NCBI RefSeq assembly: GCF_002878395.1
Contig: NC_061120.1
Span: 90,933,725 to 90,997,724 of the forward strand
DNA: 64,000 nucleotides
Reading direction: 5' to 3'
Origin: Capsicum annuum
Taxonomy: Eukaryota > Streptophyta > Magnoliopsida > Solanales > Solanaceae
Positions 22,261 to 34,051 of the stretch are shown here, piece by piece. The notes below the pieces were generated by a model that saw nothing but the letters and a program-made list of their open reading frames with translations, was not told the DNA's origin and made no database searches. Position 1 is the first letter of the stretch, and each line of letters opens with the position of its first letter. The translations under genes were made by a program, and so were the position numbers.

Positions 22261-24573
22261 TAATTTTATCATTTTAAGAATTGAAAATGCCATGAAACCA
22301 TGGAACATCATGTACTTTTCCTTCAATTCTCATTATTAAGTACATTCTACTTTGGTTCATCTTGAGGTCATTTAGACCCTCCACTAGACAACTCATGTCC
22401 AATTTTATAAGGATAAATTTGTTCAATAAACTCAATTGTATATCTCTAAACCTTTGATGGACCATACCACTTCTTTCATAGTCTACCAACATCGCGACTC
22501 CAAACTTATATATCTCTACTATGAGAATCAAGATCATATCAAAAGGCTTAACATTATCTATCAAAACTCCTTAACTTGGCTATTAGAACACCATATACCA
22601 TCTAACTAGTCTTTCTCCACCTAGAACTCAACGGTACCACTAGCCACACACAACATATAATAGCCTTAGAAAAATACCGCAACCTCATATTACCTTGACA
22701 TACTTATACTTCATACATACAACATCATACTTCATTACGAATCAAATAAACTTAAGTTCTTGTATGCACTATTCAAGCCTATTTGATTGCTTCCATAAAA
22801 CTAGTATCATTAACCAAGAAATAATCACATCCACCTTCATGGCCATCAAATGTTCAACCGTAATATCTAGGGCTAAACATGATTTACAACCCAACCTACA
22901 CATAATTCTCATTTGGAAACTATGAAATAAAACATCAAGAAACAATAGTATACTAGAAATCCGTAGTCACAATAATCGATCATGACCATATGATTTTCCT
23001 TATTATAATTCATTAACATGCACTATTTCAACACATCAAGCCTATAGTCTAGCATCAATCATATACCACCAATGAATAATGCAACATAATATACTAGTCC
23101 ATCAAATTGGGATATTCTACCCAAATATCTCATTTTATTTAAATACAACCCACAACCAAAATACCTTCATGACATCACTGCTATGCCTCAAAATCTACTA
23201 CATACCTTCTCACAACTAGTACTAGTTTTCAACTACCAAAGAAAAGAAGGTCAAGAGGGGAGAGTCATATAATAGACATGGTCAACCTTAATCTTATATT
23301 ATAACCCTCATACAATCTTATCTACTTATACGGCTTTCTCATATCACACTTACTTACCCAAGCGTACATTTAGACTACCTTCAAATTCCATAAACAACCT
23401 TGTGTCTATTATTATAACTTACTGGCAAATCTAGCCATTTTCATACTTCAAGCAAACAATAATTAACCTTAGCTATTAACATCTTCTCTACCTTCTACTA
23501 AACTAACAAACAAGGACGTATCACTTTAATACCAACTCAATCTCATGCAAAATGGTTCAGCTATACATACATTCAATAAATAGCCCTTACCACTTTTCTT
23601 GCCATTAAGCCTCTAAACCCCCAGTTCCAACCAATACAAGAATCAACAAGATGGACAACAAGTTGCTAGTGAATCTAAATAGACCCCACACGGCTCCACT
23701 ATACTTTGATTTTCAACAACACAACAATAACAAGGTTACAAGAGATAGAAACTTGACACATAATAATCAATGATCTAAGAATACATATCTTACTCTGTAT
23801 GAATAAAAATCTGAGTCAAACACTCCCCCCAAAGACTACCATACAGTCCACACATGCCACACATGCTACCAGCTACCATATTAGTCTATCACTATAAAGG
23901 GGTAAATCATCCTCAAATATCTGTTATTCAACTAAACATATTTATCTATACAAAAGTCATCCTTACTCTAATTTCTATCCTTGTGACTTCATATGCTAAC
24001 TTCTTGGTCTAATCTCACTACCAATAGGTCATGACACTGATACTTTAATTTATACTAGTACTCGGGTAGAAATACAGTTCCAATATTCTGCTACCCTCAT
24101 TCCCTCTTAAGCATGACATCTGTAAGGGACTGAATACACTTAATACCGCAGGCTCAAAAGCACGATTTCATTAGAATCAAAATTCACATCAGAATCAATA
24201 TACTCTGAGTCACTAACAGACTCTTCACAAGTCCTTCCCCTATTTCAAAATCTTATATGGCTAAATCAGAAAGGACTATACCATTTAGATTCTAGACTTC
24301 TACACTTGAATCACTTCAACAATAAGACATCTCTGAGCACATCAAAGTAAGGAAAGAATTGGGATGACTTTACTTCCATATGGGCGACACCATATCATGA
24401 ATTAGAGTATGAAAGAGGAACATTCTGACTCCATAGCACGAACTAGAATATGAAGAAAAGAAAACATTCCTAAATGCCTAGTAGCCTTGTACTTATAAGT
24501 GTAGTGTGCTACACACCCATAAATAAGACTCTACCCAATGCAATTTCACAGACACCCCAGGACCATGAACTGT
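22261..24573. other. Non-coding interior of element C
   Basis: About 2.3 kb, rich in A and C on the plus strand, with no gag-pol remnants. A 96-codon frame at 22274-22564 on the minus strand resembles nothing I know. The composition and the leader at its right end suggest an LTR-element interior without coding capacity, as in D. Confidence 0.5.
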
Positions 24574-24589
24574 GTTCTAATACCAAGTT
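24574..24589 (-). other. Primer-binding site of element C
   Basis: On the minus strand AACTTGGTATTAGAAC directly follows the LTR. It differs by few bases from the initiator-Met tRNA site TGGTATCAGAGC. Confidence 0.8.
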
Positions 24590-26916
24590 TGTCACGACCC
24601 AAACTATGGCCTGTTCGTGATGGACATCCCAAACCATGAAGGCCTGAACATCCTACTCTATCTGGTAGTCATGTACAATATTTATATAATAAGAGAAGAT
24701 ACAGAAATACAATCTGATATGAAAACATGGTCATTAACTCTGAGATTCAAGACATAAGAATGAAAGCTATAATTTAAAACATCTAAATAAGATCAGACTC
24801 AATCTGCAAAATCTCTACTATATCTCAAAACTATTCTAAAAAGGGAGACAAGGCCCCCAGTAGACCAAAATAAAAAGAATAACATAATCTGAAATAGATA
24901 ACCCTTCTAAAACAAAGAAGGCTCACCACTGCATAGATCACTTCGCTCTGAATACTCTACGGCTTAGCCAGACCCCTAGATTGAGCCTCAGAACCTGGGA
25001 GGTAGAGGGTCAATACAAATGTACTGGTACACAGAGCAAATCCAAAATGATAATTTATATTCAACATATATGAGATCAATTTAAACAGTTCATAAATATA
25101 TCGTATGGTAAAATCACATGGGCATATTTAAAGGACTCTATAAAATCATCTTAATTCTATGACACTCTTTGATTTACTTTTGCGCTAGGTGGTATACCCT
25201 ATAATTTCACAGATTTTACCAACTTCCTTATCTCAGTTGCCGCCAAGTTAGGAGTACTAGTGAGGGAAGAGCACATAAGATCACACAGTAAGGTGCCACA
25301 ACCCCAATCAAGTCACTATGTCATGGTTAGGCTCAAGATCACAAAGCAGGGCTCCAAACCATAAGTCTCGATTTAGAATGAAAAATTACTAGGTACATAA
25401 GATCACATAGCAGGGTACCAAGTTCTCGTGTCGGTAATTCATGATTTCCGGCATAGAGTCATCTGACTCGTTCTTTCTTTAGGTAACCACCTAACTCACA
25501 TTAACCCAATTTTTAACTCTTTAAAACATGTATTCTCTAAAATCAAACTCTGAAAGATCTAACTTTGTATGGCATCATTTATATGATATCGTCATACCAT
25601 TAACTTGCAAGTCACATCTCTGAGCTATTTATAGCATGTTATCATCTCTTCTTTCAAAACATATAGTTTGGGACCACCATAACAATAAATCAACTCAAAG
25701 AATTATTTCTTTTAAATTCATGTAAACACATGCAAGAAACTTTCTCTTTATCAACATTTCAATAATACAAGGCAGTCATGTCAAGTTTCTCAATTACATG
25801 CACTTCTTCCTCTTTAAAACAAGAACATAATTTTTTTATTAAGAAAAACCGTCTCATCATCTCTAAATCATGTCCAAATACTATAATGTTGAGACAACTA
25901 CTTTTGAAACATAAAACATGCATTTCAACTCTTTTCCGACAAGATCACAAACTTTAATACATCACAAGAGAGGGGTTTCATAATTTGTGCTCTCAAACAA
26001 TCTTTAATTTCATACATATACATATAGATTTAAATCAATTTAAGGAGGAAAGGCCTAAAGGCCAAACAGCAATATCATTAAAACATTCATGATGCATAAT
26101 TAAAATCATGGATTCCAAAACCCCTTTATAAATTCATGCTTGATAAACTTTAATTCATAATCAAGCATGCCCATGTATTTTTTAGGAAGAACCCCACATA
26201 CCTTAAATTAGAAGCTTTTGAATGAACTCTAGCTTTTGGGATGCTATACGTATGATTGATGGTGTTTCTTATATCCCTCACAATGGGAGTTCCGAATCTT
26301 GAAGAATTAAGGAAAAGCTAAGGTTAAATCTTGAGATATATTGATCTTTAGGCTGAATCCCTAAGGACAGTTCTTAGTGATTTGGGGAGAAAATAACCTT
26401 ATTTTGGTGTTTGAGGGATGTAATCCCGTGTTTAAAATGGCCAAGGGGTTTGAAATACACAATTTACCCTTAAAAGAGTGAAAATAGCATCTGGAAATTT
26501 GGTGCGTGCGACAAAGTGTGTGTCGTACACTAATCGCGTACAGCTACTACCTCTCTCATGAAAATGGTTGTAACTTTATGCTCGGATTTTGGATTTAGAC
26601 AAAATTAGTATTTTTGGAAAGATGGTTGGAAGATCTTTCATTTGATATATAGTAGTCCCTATAATTCATTATATACAAAGAGTTATGGCCAATTGAAGTT
26701 GACCCAAGTTTTGACACTTACTCAAACTCGAACGATCGGAAAGATTTCAACTCATCCTTGATTTTGGGGACCTCTATGATCTCAATTCATGCTCAAATAG
26801 GTTTCCAGACTACGTAATCGATTAACATGCCAAATTTGCATAGGATTTATGGCTATTGGATCATCTACATATAAAAATAATGGTTTTCATTCTAGCCCAA
26901 AATGCAGGGTGTTACA
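24590..26916 (-). repeat. 5' LTR of element C (2327 bp)
   Basis: On the plus strand it begins TGTCACGACCCAAAC and ends ATGCAGGGTGTTACA, the same terminal blocks as D and the same end as E and F. The repeated 'acaagatcacacagcagggt' phrases at 25260-25420 are a local degenerate repeat. The sequence right of it, GAACA, cannot be matched to a target copy because the other end is missing. Confidence 0.87.
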
Positions 26917-27239
26917 GAACATCATTTGTTATGTGAAACATTATAATTAGGATATGTTAATATGTGCTACCACTATCTAGAAAATTTCTTAAACAAAAGC
27001 ATAGAAGATTTTTACATTTTCCCTTTTTATAATCTTATGCATAGTCTAGATTCCTTTTGTAGTTACCTGAGAAATTTGAAAGAAAGGTGTCATTTAAGTT
27101 TTGAATGAAGGATTTGTGACATTAACCAACTTAAAGAGTCAAACATAATTAGAAAACTTTACTAAGTTAATTATGGACTTGATTAATATTTTTAAAACTT
27201 TCTAATATTTTTAAAAAATACAAATTAACCCATACCTCC
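26917..27239. other. Flank between element C and gene H1
   Basis: AT-rich and without a gene. Its right end, around 27160-27235 (AAAATACAAATTAACCCATAC), resembles the complement of 42055-42120 next to H2. It is therefore part of the shared 5' region of the H elements. Confidence 0.55.
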
Positions 27240-27255
27240 TTCTCTCCAAATTAGT

Positions 27256-27306
27256 TGTCTCTCTCTCTCTTCTCTCTCTCGATAGTTTCTCTTAACTCTC
27301 TCCCAA
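27256..27306 (+). promoter_or_regulatory. CT-rich leader of H1
   Basis: TCTCTCTCTCTTCTCTCTCTC and its neighbours form a pyrimidine tract of about 50 bp upstream of the 5' UTR intron. H2 has a shorter counterpart (GAGAGAGAAAGAAACGAG at 41981-41998, minus strand). Such tracts are common in plant 5' UTRs near transcription starts. The start site itself is not visible. Confidence 0.45.
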
Positions 27307-27902
27307 CCAACAGTTCTATAAAATTTCTCTCTTAAATCCCTGGCGACTTTAACCTCCGGCGACAAATAGTTGGATGAGTTTCTTTTCAACTTTCAATCGT
27401 CAATCAACGTGACATCAGTGCTCTCCAGCGACAAGAATTTGAGTTCTTCATCTTACTATTTCTTTTTTCACAGATAAAAAATTATGGTTTTTTAGTTATG
27501 AAAAAAAAGAGGAACTTGAGCCAACTTTTCTTTTAGTATTGGTTAACAATTTCAATATTTGTTGCTTAAATTTGAAATGAGGATGAAAGAAAACCCTAAT
27601 TTCTGGCTTTTCTTCTCTACTATTTCAAGAGTGAAATATATTTTTTGTTGTAGTTCTTGTTGTCGAACTGTTGATTCAATTAATTGGTGTCTGTTGAGTT
27701 TTTTAAAGTTTGATTTTTGTTGTTTATGTTTGTACAAATTCAAAACAACAATGTTGGCGTTTTTGGTCACTAGTGATGTTCTTGGTATGTGTGTTCTGTT
27801 GGTGTTGTTGGTTTGGTTTGTTGTTTTTCTTGGAAAACATGGTGTATTTGATATTAAATGGTGATATTATTGTTGTTCTATTGAACAATATCCTGGTAAT
27901 TT

Positions 27903-28330
27903 TTTTCTACAACAGATTAACCATCTGATGCAACAGATTGATCATCTGATGCAATAGATTGATCATCTGATGCAACAGAATGTCCATCTGATGCAACAGA
28001 TTATTCATCTGATTCTATAGATGAACAATCTAATAGATCATTCATATGTTACAATAAACGAATCTTCTATTGTAAGAAATCTAAACAATATTGATAATTG
28101 ATAACAGTTCTAATAGATCACTCATATATTGAAACAGATAACTGATCTGTGATTGACAATTGATAACAATTCTAACAGATCACTCATATGTTGTAATAGA
28201 TGAATGATTTGTTTAAAAACTAGACATCTATTTCAATAAATGAGTTATCTATTTTTACTGTTTCCAACAGATTACTTATCCATTACAACAGGTTATTTAT
28301 ATATTACAATAAATAACTTACCCAGTGCAA
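27903..28330. repeat. Palindromic CATCTGTTGCAACAGATG-type array in the 5' UTR intron of H1
   Basis: From 27913 the unit 'AACAGATTGATCATCTGATGC' repeats about every 21 bp for four to five units. It then decays into scattered ATCTGTT/AACAGAT half-sites up to 28330. The array lies wholly inside an intron that ends at the T-rich acceptor TTTTTATTTTTAG (about 28435-28448), just before the ATG at 28454. Confidence 0.8.
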
Positions 28331-28453
28331 CAAATGTGCGATTTGTTAGAACTGTTATTTTACTATTGTACATGTTAGATTTATTGTTATCCTTTTTTAA
28401 TGATGCATTAATCAATTATAATCTTTTTTATTTTTTTTTTATTTTTAGATAAT

Positions 28454-29398
28454 ATGGCTCCCAAAAGAAAAGAAATCAAATCAAATCCAAGTAAAGGAAC
28501 AAGTAAAGCAGCTAGGCTACATCCACCACTCCATGAGCTTGCTTTACAAGTGATATCTCAATCAGAAGAAGAAGATAATAAATATGGGGATGAGGAATGT
28601 TTCAAAAGAGATGATCCAAATGCTAATAGCCCTTTCACTGAATAGTTGGTTAAAACCTTCAGTGTTGATAGCTATCCTGTGAAAATGTAGTGTGATGGTG
28701 CCACAAATTTAACTGGTGATTTTGTGGTTAAGTTAGCCATGAAAAAATCATTCGAAGCCTTCCAAAAAATACGTTGAGAATAAAAATTGGATGCTTATTT
28801 TAGGGATAGATGCTTTGGGAAATAACTTAATTTGTTTGAGGACAACAATGCTTGTTTCCAAAATAAAATGGTATATGATCTTCTCAAGCGTAGTCTTATG
28901 TATAGGAATAAAGAGAAGATGGATGAGGTGTGGATAAATTACTGAGGCATGCTTATTTATTTTGGTTGGAAGGAGTTTTCCATAGTTACAGGACTAAAAA
29001 GTTATCCTTCTTCTCCTTCTCAAATTATATCTATTATAACCCAAAAAAGCACTACGCACACCCAAAAAATACAAAGGTAAGTCAAGTGATCGTGATGACC
29101 TGGTGTCCCTTTTGGTCCAAGATTCAAAAATAAAAATTTGATTGAAGCGTTGATAGGTAAAAGACTTTCAAAGAAGCACAAGCAATCATTGTGCTTGCTT
29201 TGGTTTGTACATAATATTCTTTGGGCAAGAGACATTAACAATAACATACCACTTGGTTTAAGAAAGCTCTCCGAGGATCTTAAGGCATTTAACAACTATC
29301 CTTAGGGTTATGAAAGATTCAAAATAACTGTCAAATATCTGTTGACTTCGTTAATGCCAAAGATAATCAACTTATACGGATTTCCATAGGCTTTCATA
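28454..29398 (+). pseudogene. H1 exon block 1: N-terminus and DUF1985-like region
   Basis: The ATG at 28454 lies six bases after an intron acceptor and opens MAPKRKE; H2 opens MSPKRKE, which supports the start. The first 63 codons are open ([19 protein letters not shown]), then a stop. Later fragments are NLTGDFVVKLAMKKSFEAFQ, LFEDNNACFQNKMVYDLLKR, MDEVWINY and FGWKEFSIVTGL, the hallmark order of the plant DUF1985 domain. They are followed by KHKQSLCLLWFVHN-like and YPWGYERFKITVKYLL-like residues. The exon ends at a GT at 29399, at the same codon position as the H2 intron at 39858. Confidence 0.78.
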
Positions 29399-29468
29399 GT
29401 AAATATTTCTTTTATTATGATTTATTTTTTATTGAATAATAATTTTGATTATTAGTATTATTTTATAG

Positions 29469-30301
29469 GCTTGGACACTTGAAGTTTTTCCTTATTTGAG
29501 ATAACAAGTGAACTACTAGAAAAAAGTTTCCTATCCAAGAATCCTGAGATGGTTGTCTGCCAAAACTGATAAAAATAAAAATTTCTTGGTCTCTTCAACC
29601 CCCCGAACGAAGCAGTAAGTCTAATACTGATTAAGTTTTTATTTTAATTAATAATTTTTAAAATGATTTAATCATCATTCTCATATATGTACTGATTTAT
29701 TTTAGATTTTGCATGTGTGGATTGTTCTAACCAATCGAGAGTTGAAGATGCCATTTTTTTTACTTTACAGTTTGGGCGAACTTTATCGGACCCTAAGGTC
29801 ATTGATAAAATAAAAAATAAATTATTTGGAGTAACAACTATCAAAAAAAAAATTTTAAAGGGTGGGCGTGTTGTTATTGATGGTGGTAGTGGTAGTGGTA
29901 GTGGTGCTTCTATTGGGGCTAATGATGCTCTTTTTACAGTTTTTGAAATAAGAAACCATTATTATTATTATCATACTAGTTATACAGATTTTGTCCCTTC
30001 TAGCGAATGTTCTTTATGTAAATATCAAGACTGCAAGGCGAAACATGATGGAGTTATTAATGCTATTAATGCACTAACTGCCTTTGTGAAAGAATTTACA
30101 TCTAAGATGGGTGTCATTCCATCAAAGAGGATTTCATATCCATACACTCCACTAGAGATTAAGGCGGCTAAAAATAGAAAGAAAGAAATTTCCAAGGCAT
30201 CATCAAGCATCGAAAAAGGCAAAATTACAGCTCCTCTATCTTTGTCTCGCACCTTTGATCAATGTACAAGGGCCATAGGATAGCAACATGAGTTGAAGAA
30301 G
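29469..30301 (+). pseudogene. H1 exon block 2: linker between DUF1985 and the protease
   Basis: Exon 29469-29614 begins AWTLEVFPYL and contains SYPRILRWLSAKTDK. A 91-bp intron (29615-29705) follows. The next exon, 29706-30301, is open for 188 codons. It contains LSDPKVIDKIKNKLFG, a Gly-Ser repeat (GGSGSGSGASIGAND), a Cys-rich ECSLCKYQDCKAKHDG motif, GVIPSKRISYPYTPLEIKAAKNRKKE and a basic tail. The CxxC-type cluster occurs in H2 as CKCKEC. The role of this linker is unknown. Confidence 0.78.
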
Positions 30302-30349
30302 GTGAATATATATCATCCATTCGAACAAACAAATAGACATATATCATTT

Positions 30350-30745
30350 CAACTTATGACATATCTGTTGAAAATTATCAAACAGATATATACATCTGTT
30401 GTAACAGTTGACTAACTTGTTGTATTAGATGCATTATCTGTTACAACATATGTCCTTCTGTTACAGAAAATCAAATAAATCTTTTTACTATTTTAATTTA
30501 CACCAGTAGATGACCTATATTCTTCAACGAATGGGTCATCTATTGGGACAAATTAAATCAAGACTTCTAACTATTTTAGTTTTTCAAATAGATAAGTCAT
30601 ATGTTGCAATAGAAGGGTCATATATTGGAAATTATCACACAAATCTTCCTCCTATTTTAATTTATCCCAACAGATGATCCATCTGTTATAACAGATAGAT
30701 AATCTATTTGGGAAAATTTAAAATAGGAAGAAGACCTATTTGATT
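30350..30745. repeat. Palindromic AACAGATG array in an H1 intron
   Basis: Scattered copies of ATCTGTTNNAACAGAT and half-sites (for example GATCCATCTGTTATAACAGA at 30677) lie inside the intron 30302-30816. They are mixed with a repeated 'attatcaaacagatct-cctattttaattta' phrase. The flanking exons carry none. Confidence 0.8.
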
Positions 30746-30816
30746 CGCTAAAATAGATTATCCTTTTCTATTTTTTTGTATCTCTGTGATTAACATTGAC
30801 AATTCTGGATTTCCAG

Positions 30817-32060
30817 GTGGATGTCACAGTAGAAGCTACTACTGGATAATATAATATCACAGTTGATAATCTATCAACTGCTTCCAAAGATAAAGAAAAA
30901 GTGGAGCCTATCAGTTGGGGAGAACGAAAGAATTTTGAAGGGTTCAACCTCTTGAACGAGCTCCAAAAAAAGAACAAAGTTAATCAATGACTATTCAAAA
31001 TGGATTGCCGATGGGTTGTTAAAGTATCATATCGGCTGGTACATAAATCATTTTTAAGATATAGATTTATACAATTCTTGTTGTAAAACATAACGTTAAC
31101 ATATATAAATCATGCAGAAAACAAAATAACGAACACTACAAAATGAACCAATCAGGTCTTGGTTTTGATATGTTCGACTTTATTGTTCCACGTCCCAGAA
31201 TGAAGAATTAGTTTTATTTGATGTCACAACCCCAAACTTGCTGGAATGATGAGGTTTAAATGCCATAAATATTACTATTAATACTTTATTTAATTGCATT
31301 TGTGTATTAATTTAACTGTCATGTAATTGGAAATGTTTGATAATATGTTCAACATATCAATATCATTTTTTACTACCTCCAAAAAAAGGCCTAGTTGCAA
31401 ACAGAAGAATAATACAGATACACGACAGATAATTATTTGTACAAAGCTTACATCAATAATGCCTACGATACGTATTGTCAACAACAACAAAAGTTTTCTA
31501 AAATGAAAAATGCTTAATCAACATAATTAAAGGTTTTATAATTCTAGTTGGCTTACCTTGGCATTTGGTAGATGAAGTGTACATCCCAATCAATTATGGT
31601 GATGAATTCTATTGGGTGTTAAAGAGAGGTGTATCTGAGTTTACGACTCAATGTCAAAAAAGAGATGATCTAGGCCATCGTCTGAGATACAAAATCTGGT
31701 CAAAATATTGCCTATTTACCTTGATATAAGTGTCTTTTTGGACCAAAAGATTCGTACTTATTGATCGACTATTGAAGCATACCAGGATAAAATGGGTAAT
31801 CCATTTGATGTAGCATATGTTGAAGGAATTGCTCAAAAATCCATTGGTAGCTTGTAAGTATCATGATTTAGTTTTATTTCATAAATTTCACAATGCTTAC
31901 ATTAATTGCAAGATATGGCTTATCTAATTTTTACAAACGCATGGATTACAGTCTTTTTGTTGCCGCTTATGCCGAGTATTTAATCTATAGATTACAAGTA
32001 CCAAATATGAACTTGAAGTCGAATTAGTCCATAAAATATGTGCTACTCGTTTATGGAAAT
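30817..32060 (+). pseudogene. H1 C48 (Ulp1-like) peptidase domain, catalytic His and Cys replaced by Tyr
   Basis: After the acceptor TTTCCAG at 30816 come VDVTVEATTG and VDNLSTASKDKEKVEPI, then GFDMFDFIV and SQPQTCWNDE (31160-31250). The peptidase core follows with IIKGFIILVGLPWHLVDEVYIPINYGDEFYWVL (interrupted frame). The family has HWVL where this copy has YWVL: Tyr codon at 31610-31612. The Asp of VYDSMS is kept (31645-31647) but in another frame. The Cys of DCG is Tyr in DYSLFVAAYAEYL (31947-31949). An intron donor GTAAGT at 31854 separates GSL from DYS. Without His and Cys it cannot cleave SUMO, even apart from the stops. Confidence 0.78.
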
Positions 32061-32459
32061 ACGTAGAAGTGAAAGCTTAAAAACCATACACAAGGGACAT
32101 TAAAGATCCACGATGACCAAAATCGAATTCCATAGCATCGAATGAAGAACAACTTGTCTATATTGAGTAGATCTTTATATCTTGAGTTTGTCAAAGTAAT
32201 AACCTCTCCTTAACAATTGTTGGCACCAAAATTTAAATTGTTGATTTATTTGATGAGTAGATCATTTGTACCCATAATAATTTTTTTACATTTTAATTAT
32301 TTCTTGATTTATTTCATGTAATTTTTGAAGGCTTTAATTTATTTTATTTTGTCTATGAATTTTGTTTTATCCTTAGATTTGAACTTATTAATTGAAATAG
32401 AATACTAGATTCAATTATTACAACAGATAATGTGTCTATTACAACAGACGACATATCTA
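32061..32459. other. 3' remainder of H1 up to the LINE
   Basis: This holds a decayed C-terminal coding piece to about 32170 and then T-rich non-coding sequence. Two palindrome-type sites (CAACAGATAATG, CAACAGACGACA) lie at 32421-32452, directly before the poly-T end of LINE L. The same type of sequence resumes at 36956, so the LINE probably landed in this repeat. Confidence 0.55.
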
Positions 32460-32466
32460 TTTTTTT

Positions 32467-33351
32467 AAATTAATTTTTGGGTTTTATTGATAATTCTATC
32501 AAAACACAAAAAACGTATTTACAAAGATAGACCAACCCATCTTAAATCTGTAAAGTAATTGGGCCCTATCCATTATACAAAATACCCGGCCCAACCCCAT
32601 CTTCTTCAGACATATAAAACTAGTCCTATGGTTTCCCAATTCATTCCCTCCCCTTAATTTCCGCCTCTCCTTGAACTTATCAGGTGAAGCATGGAGAATT
32701 ATCACCTGAATCTCCAATTCCTCTTGCTCTTACTGTGGATCATCAATTCTGTGCCTTGGAATATAGAAATGTGTTTTGATATTAACTTTTTGAAGTAAGC
32801 TTCTTCTAGACCTCCGAATGTGTAGCTCTTCTTCTTCCTTATTAATTGCTCCTTTATCTTCTCTTTGTTGTTTCAGCTGAGATCTCTATTGGATGGGTTT
32901 TATCATTGATTTTGGTGCTGATTTAAGGGTCAAAGGTTCCTGGAGATGATTGCATGTCTAGGTATACTTCGATCTTCTTCTCCTCACTTTATGCTTATTC
33001 ATCACTCTTACTCCCTTTTGTTGATAGTTGTAGTGTGGATGGAGATACAGAGATGCTCGAACCCACAAAACTATTAGATTACCTTTTGTGCCCAGGTGTC
33101 TTAGATACTTAGACATCATTGACCTTTCTCCTTCTTAAGAGTCCTTTTTGATGGTTAAATTTGTATAGGTTAGACAAATTTGGTTATAAGTGTTGGCCTC
33201 CTAGATTATAAATAGATGTTTGTAGTCTTTGGTAGTATCTATGGCCTTAAGCCTTCTCATGATTTTACTACTGATAATCTAATGTAAGGGCACTGTAGTT
33301 TGTCACTATTTAAGATCTTCTTCCCCTGTATTTCCAACTGCTAAAATAAAG
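32467..33351 (-). other. 3' untranslated region of LINE L
   Basis: Non-coding sequence follows the RNase H stop. A 72-codon frame at 32499-32717 has no recognised relatives. Nothing else is visible apart from the poly-T end on the plus strand. Confidence 0.55.
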
Positions 33352-34046
33352 TTATACTAAAATTTTCTTTTCTATTGCTGCATTCGCTAGATGATTTACT
33401 AATTGATTCCCTTCCCTCCTTATGTGTTGAAAAACTATCCATTTATGTTTCAACTCTGATGTGATGTTCTCTATTGTGTCTACTAAATTCCATGGAAAAA
33501 CCCATTCCTTAGTCAATATCTTGAACATAAACAAAGAATCTGTTTGAATAATGACATTTTTGAATTGGGAGTGTCCACAATGAATAACTTCTTTTAGAAT
33601 ATGACATGTTTCTGCTTTAGTGTTTGTAGTGTCATCAATTTTAGCTCCGTCATCATATACTATATCTACCTTATGATCCCTTAGACAAAAAATAGTAGAA
33701 CTCACCCTAGGATTACCTTTAGAAGCCCCATCTATATTATACTACAGCCATCCTTCATTTGGAAATCTCCATTCCACTTTTATGACTCTCGATTTAGATC
33801 TTCTCTTCTCTAATTTAGTAAGAATATCAGGACACATAATTGGAAAATTTTGTCCTGGATTTCTTACTCTCAGTAAGAGTCCAATATTTCTTTGAATATT
33901 GACTAATACCAAGTGAGTAGACAATATTTTCCTTTCATGTTTTGAGTTATTTCTTCTCCTCCATAGTTCTGATAATATCAATCTTGGAATAGCTTGATAA
34001 TATGCTCCAATTTGTCCAGAGAATTTAGAATTCCACCATCTCATAA
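33352..34046 (-). pseudogene. LINE L C-terminal RNase H-like domain (RVT_3 type)
   Basis: The frame at 33742-34046 reads YYQAIPRLILSELWRRRN, then LEKRRSKSRVIKVEWRFPNEGWL. After a stop it continues at 33352-33705 with DDGAKIDDTTNTKAETCHIL, VIIQTDSLFMFKIL and HIRREGNQLVNHLANAAI. This is the order of the RNase H-like tail found in plant L1-type LINEs. The acidic residues of AKIDDTTNTKAE and QTDS are retained. One stop and the missing N-terminal part make it a pseudogene. The upstream part continues at 36537. Confidence 0.87.
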
Positions 34047-34051
34047 TAAGT

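Larger units (their letters stand above)
22261..26916 (-). mobile_element. Element C: chromovirus-type LTR element, 5' part only
   Basis: This consists of a 5' LTR (24590-26916), a primer-site leader and about 2.3 kb of interior, all in minus orientation. The leader at 24470-24590 is similar to the leaders of D (48580-48704) and E (58240-58375), including a CCTAAATGCC..GTAGCC block. The interior has no gag or pol. The element stops where A's LTR is thought to begin, so A may have inserted into it, leaving the other half outside the window. Confidence 0.7.
27240..32459 (+). pseudogene. H1: DUF1985-like / Ulp1 (C48) transposon-associated gene, decayed, intron structure visible
   Basis: The plus-strand gene has a pyrimidine-rich leader, a long 5' UTR intron, a first coding exon from the ATG at 28454, and exons to about 32060. 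Visible introns are 29399-29468, 29615-29705, 30302-30816 and one starting at 31854. Coding order: MAPKRKE nuclear-signal-like start, DUF1985-like region, low-complexity linker, C48 peptidase. Families of this type are carried by plant Mutator-like elements, as reported for KI-MULE/Kaonashi-type elements. No transposase is present here. Functional Ulp1 enzymes cleave SUMO, but this copy has lost catalytic residues. The 3' end is cut by LINE L. Confidence 0.8.

Noticed and set aside
22274..22564. 96-codon minus-strand frame
   Set aside because: No recognised domain. It sits at the A/C border in non-coding sequence, and length alone is not evidence.
27559..27928. Overlapping plus-strand frames of 101 and 72 codons in the H1 leader
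   Set aside because: Low-complexity Cys/Leu/Val-rich peptides from TTG/GTT-rich intron sequence, with no family resemblance. They precede a splice acceptor.
27903..28330. CRISPR-like array (short palindromic repeats with regular spacing)
   Set aside because: The repeats are too diverged and spacing decays, with no distinct unique spacers. The context is a plant intron.
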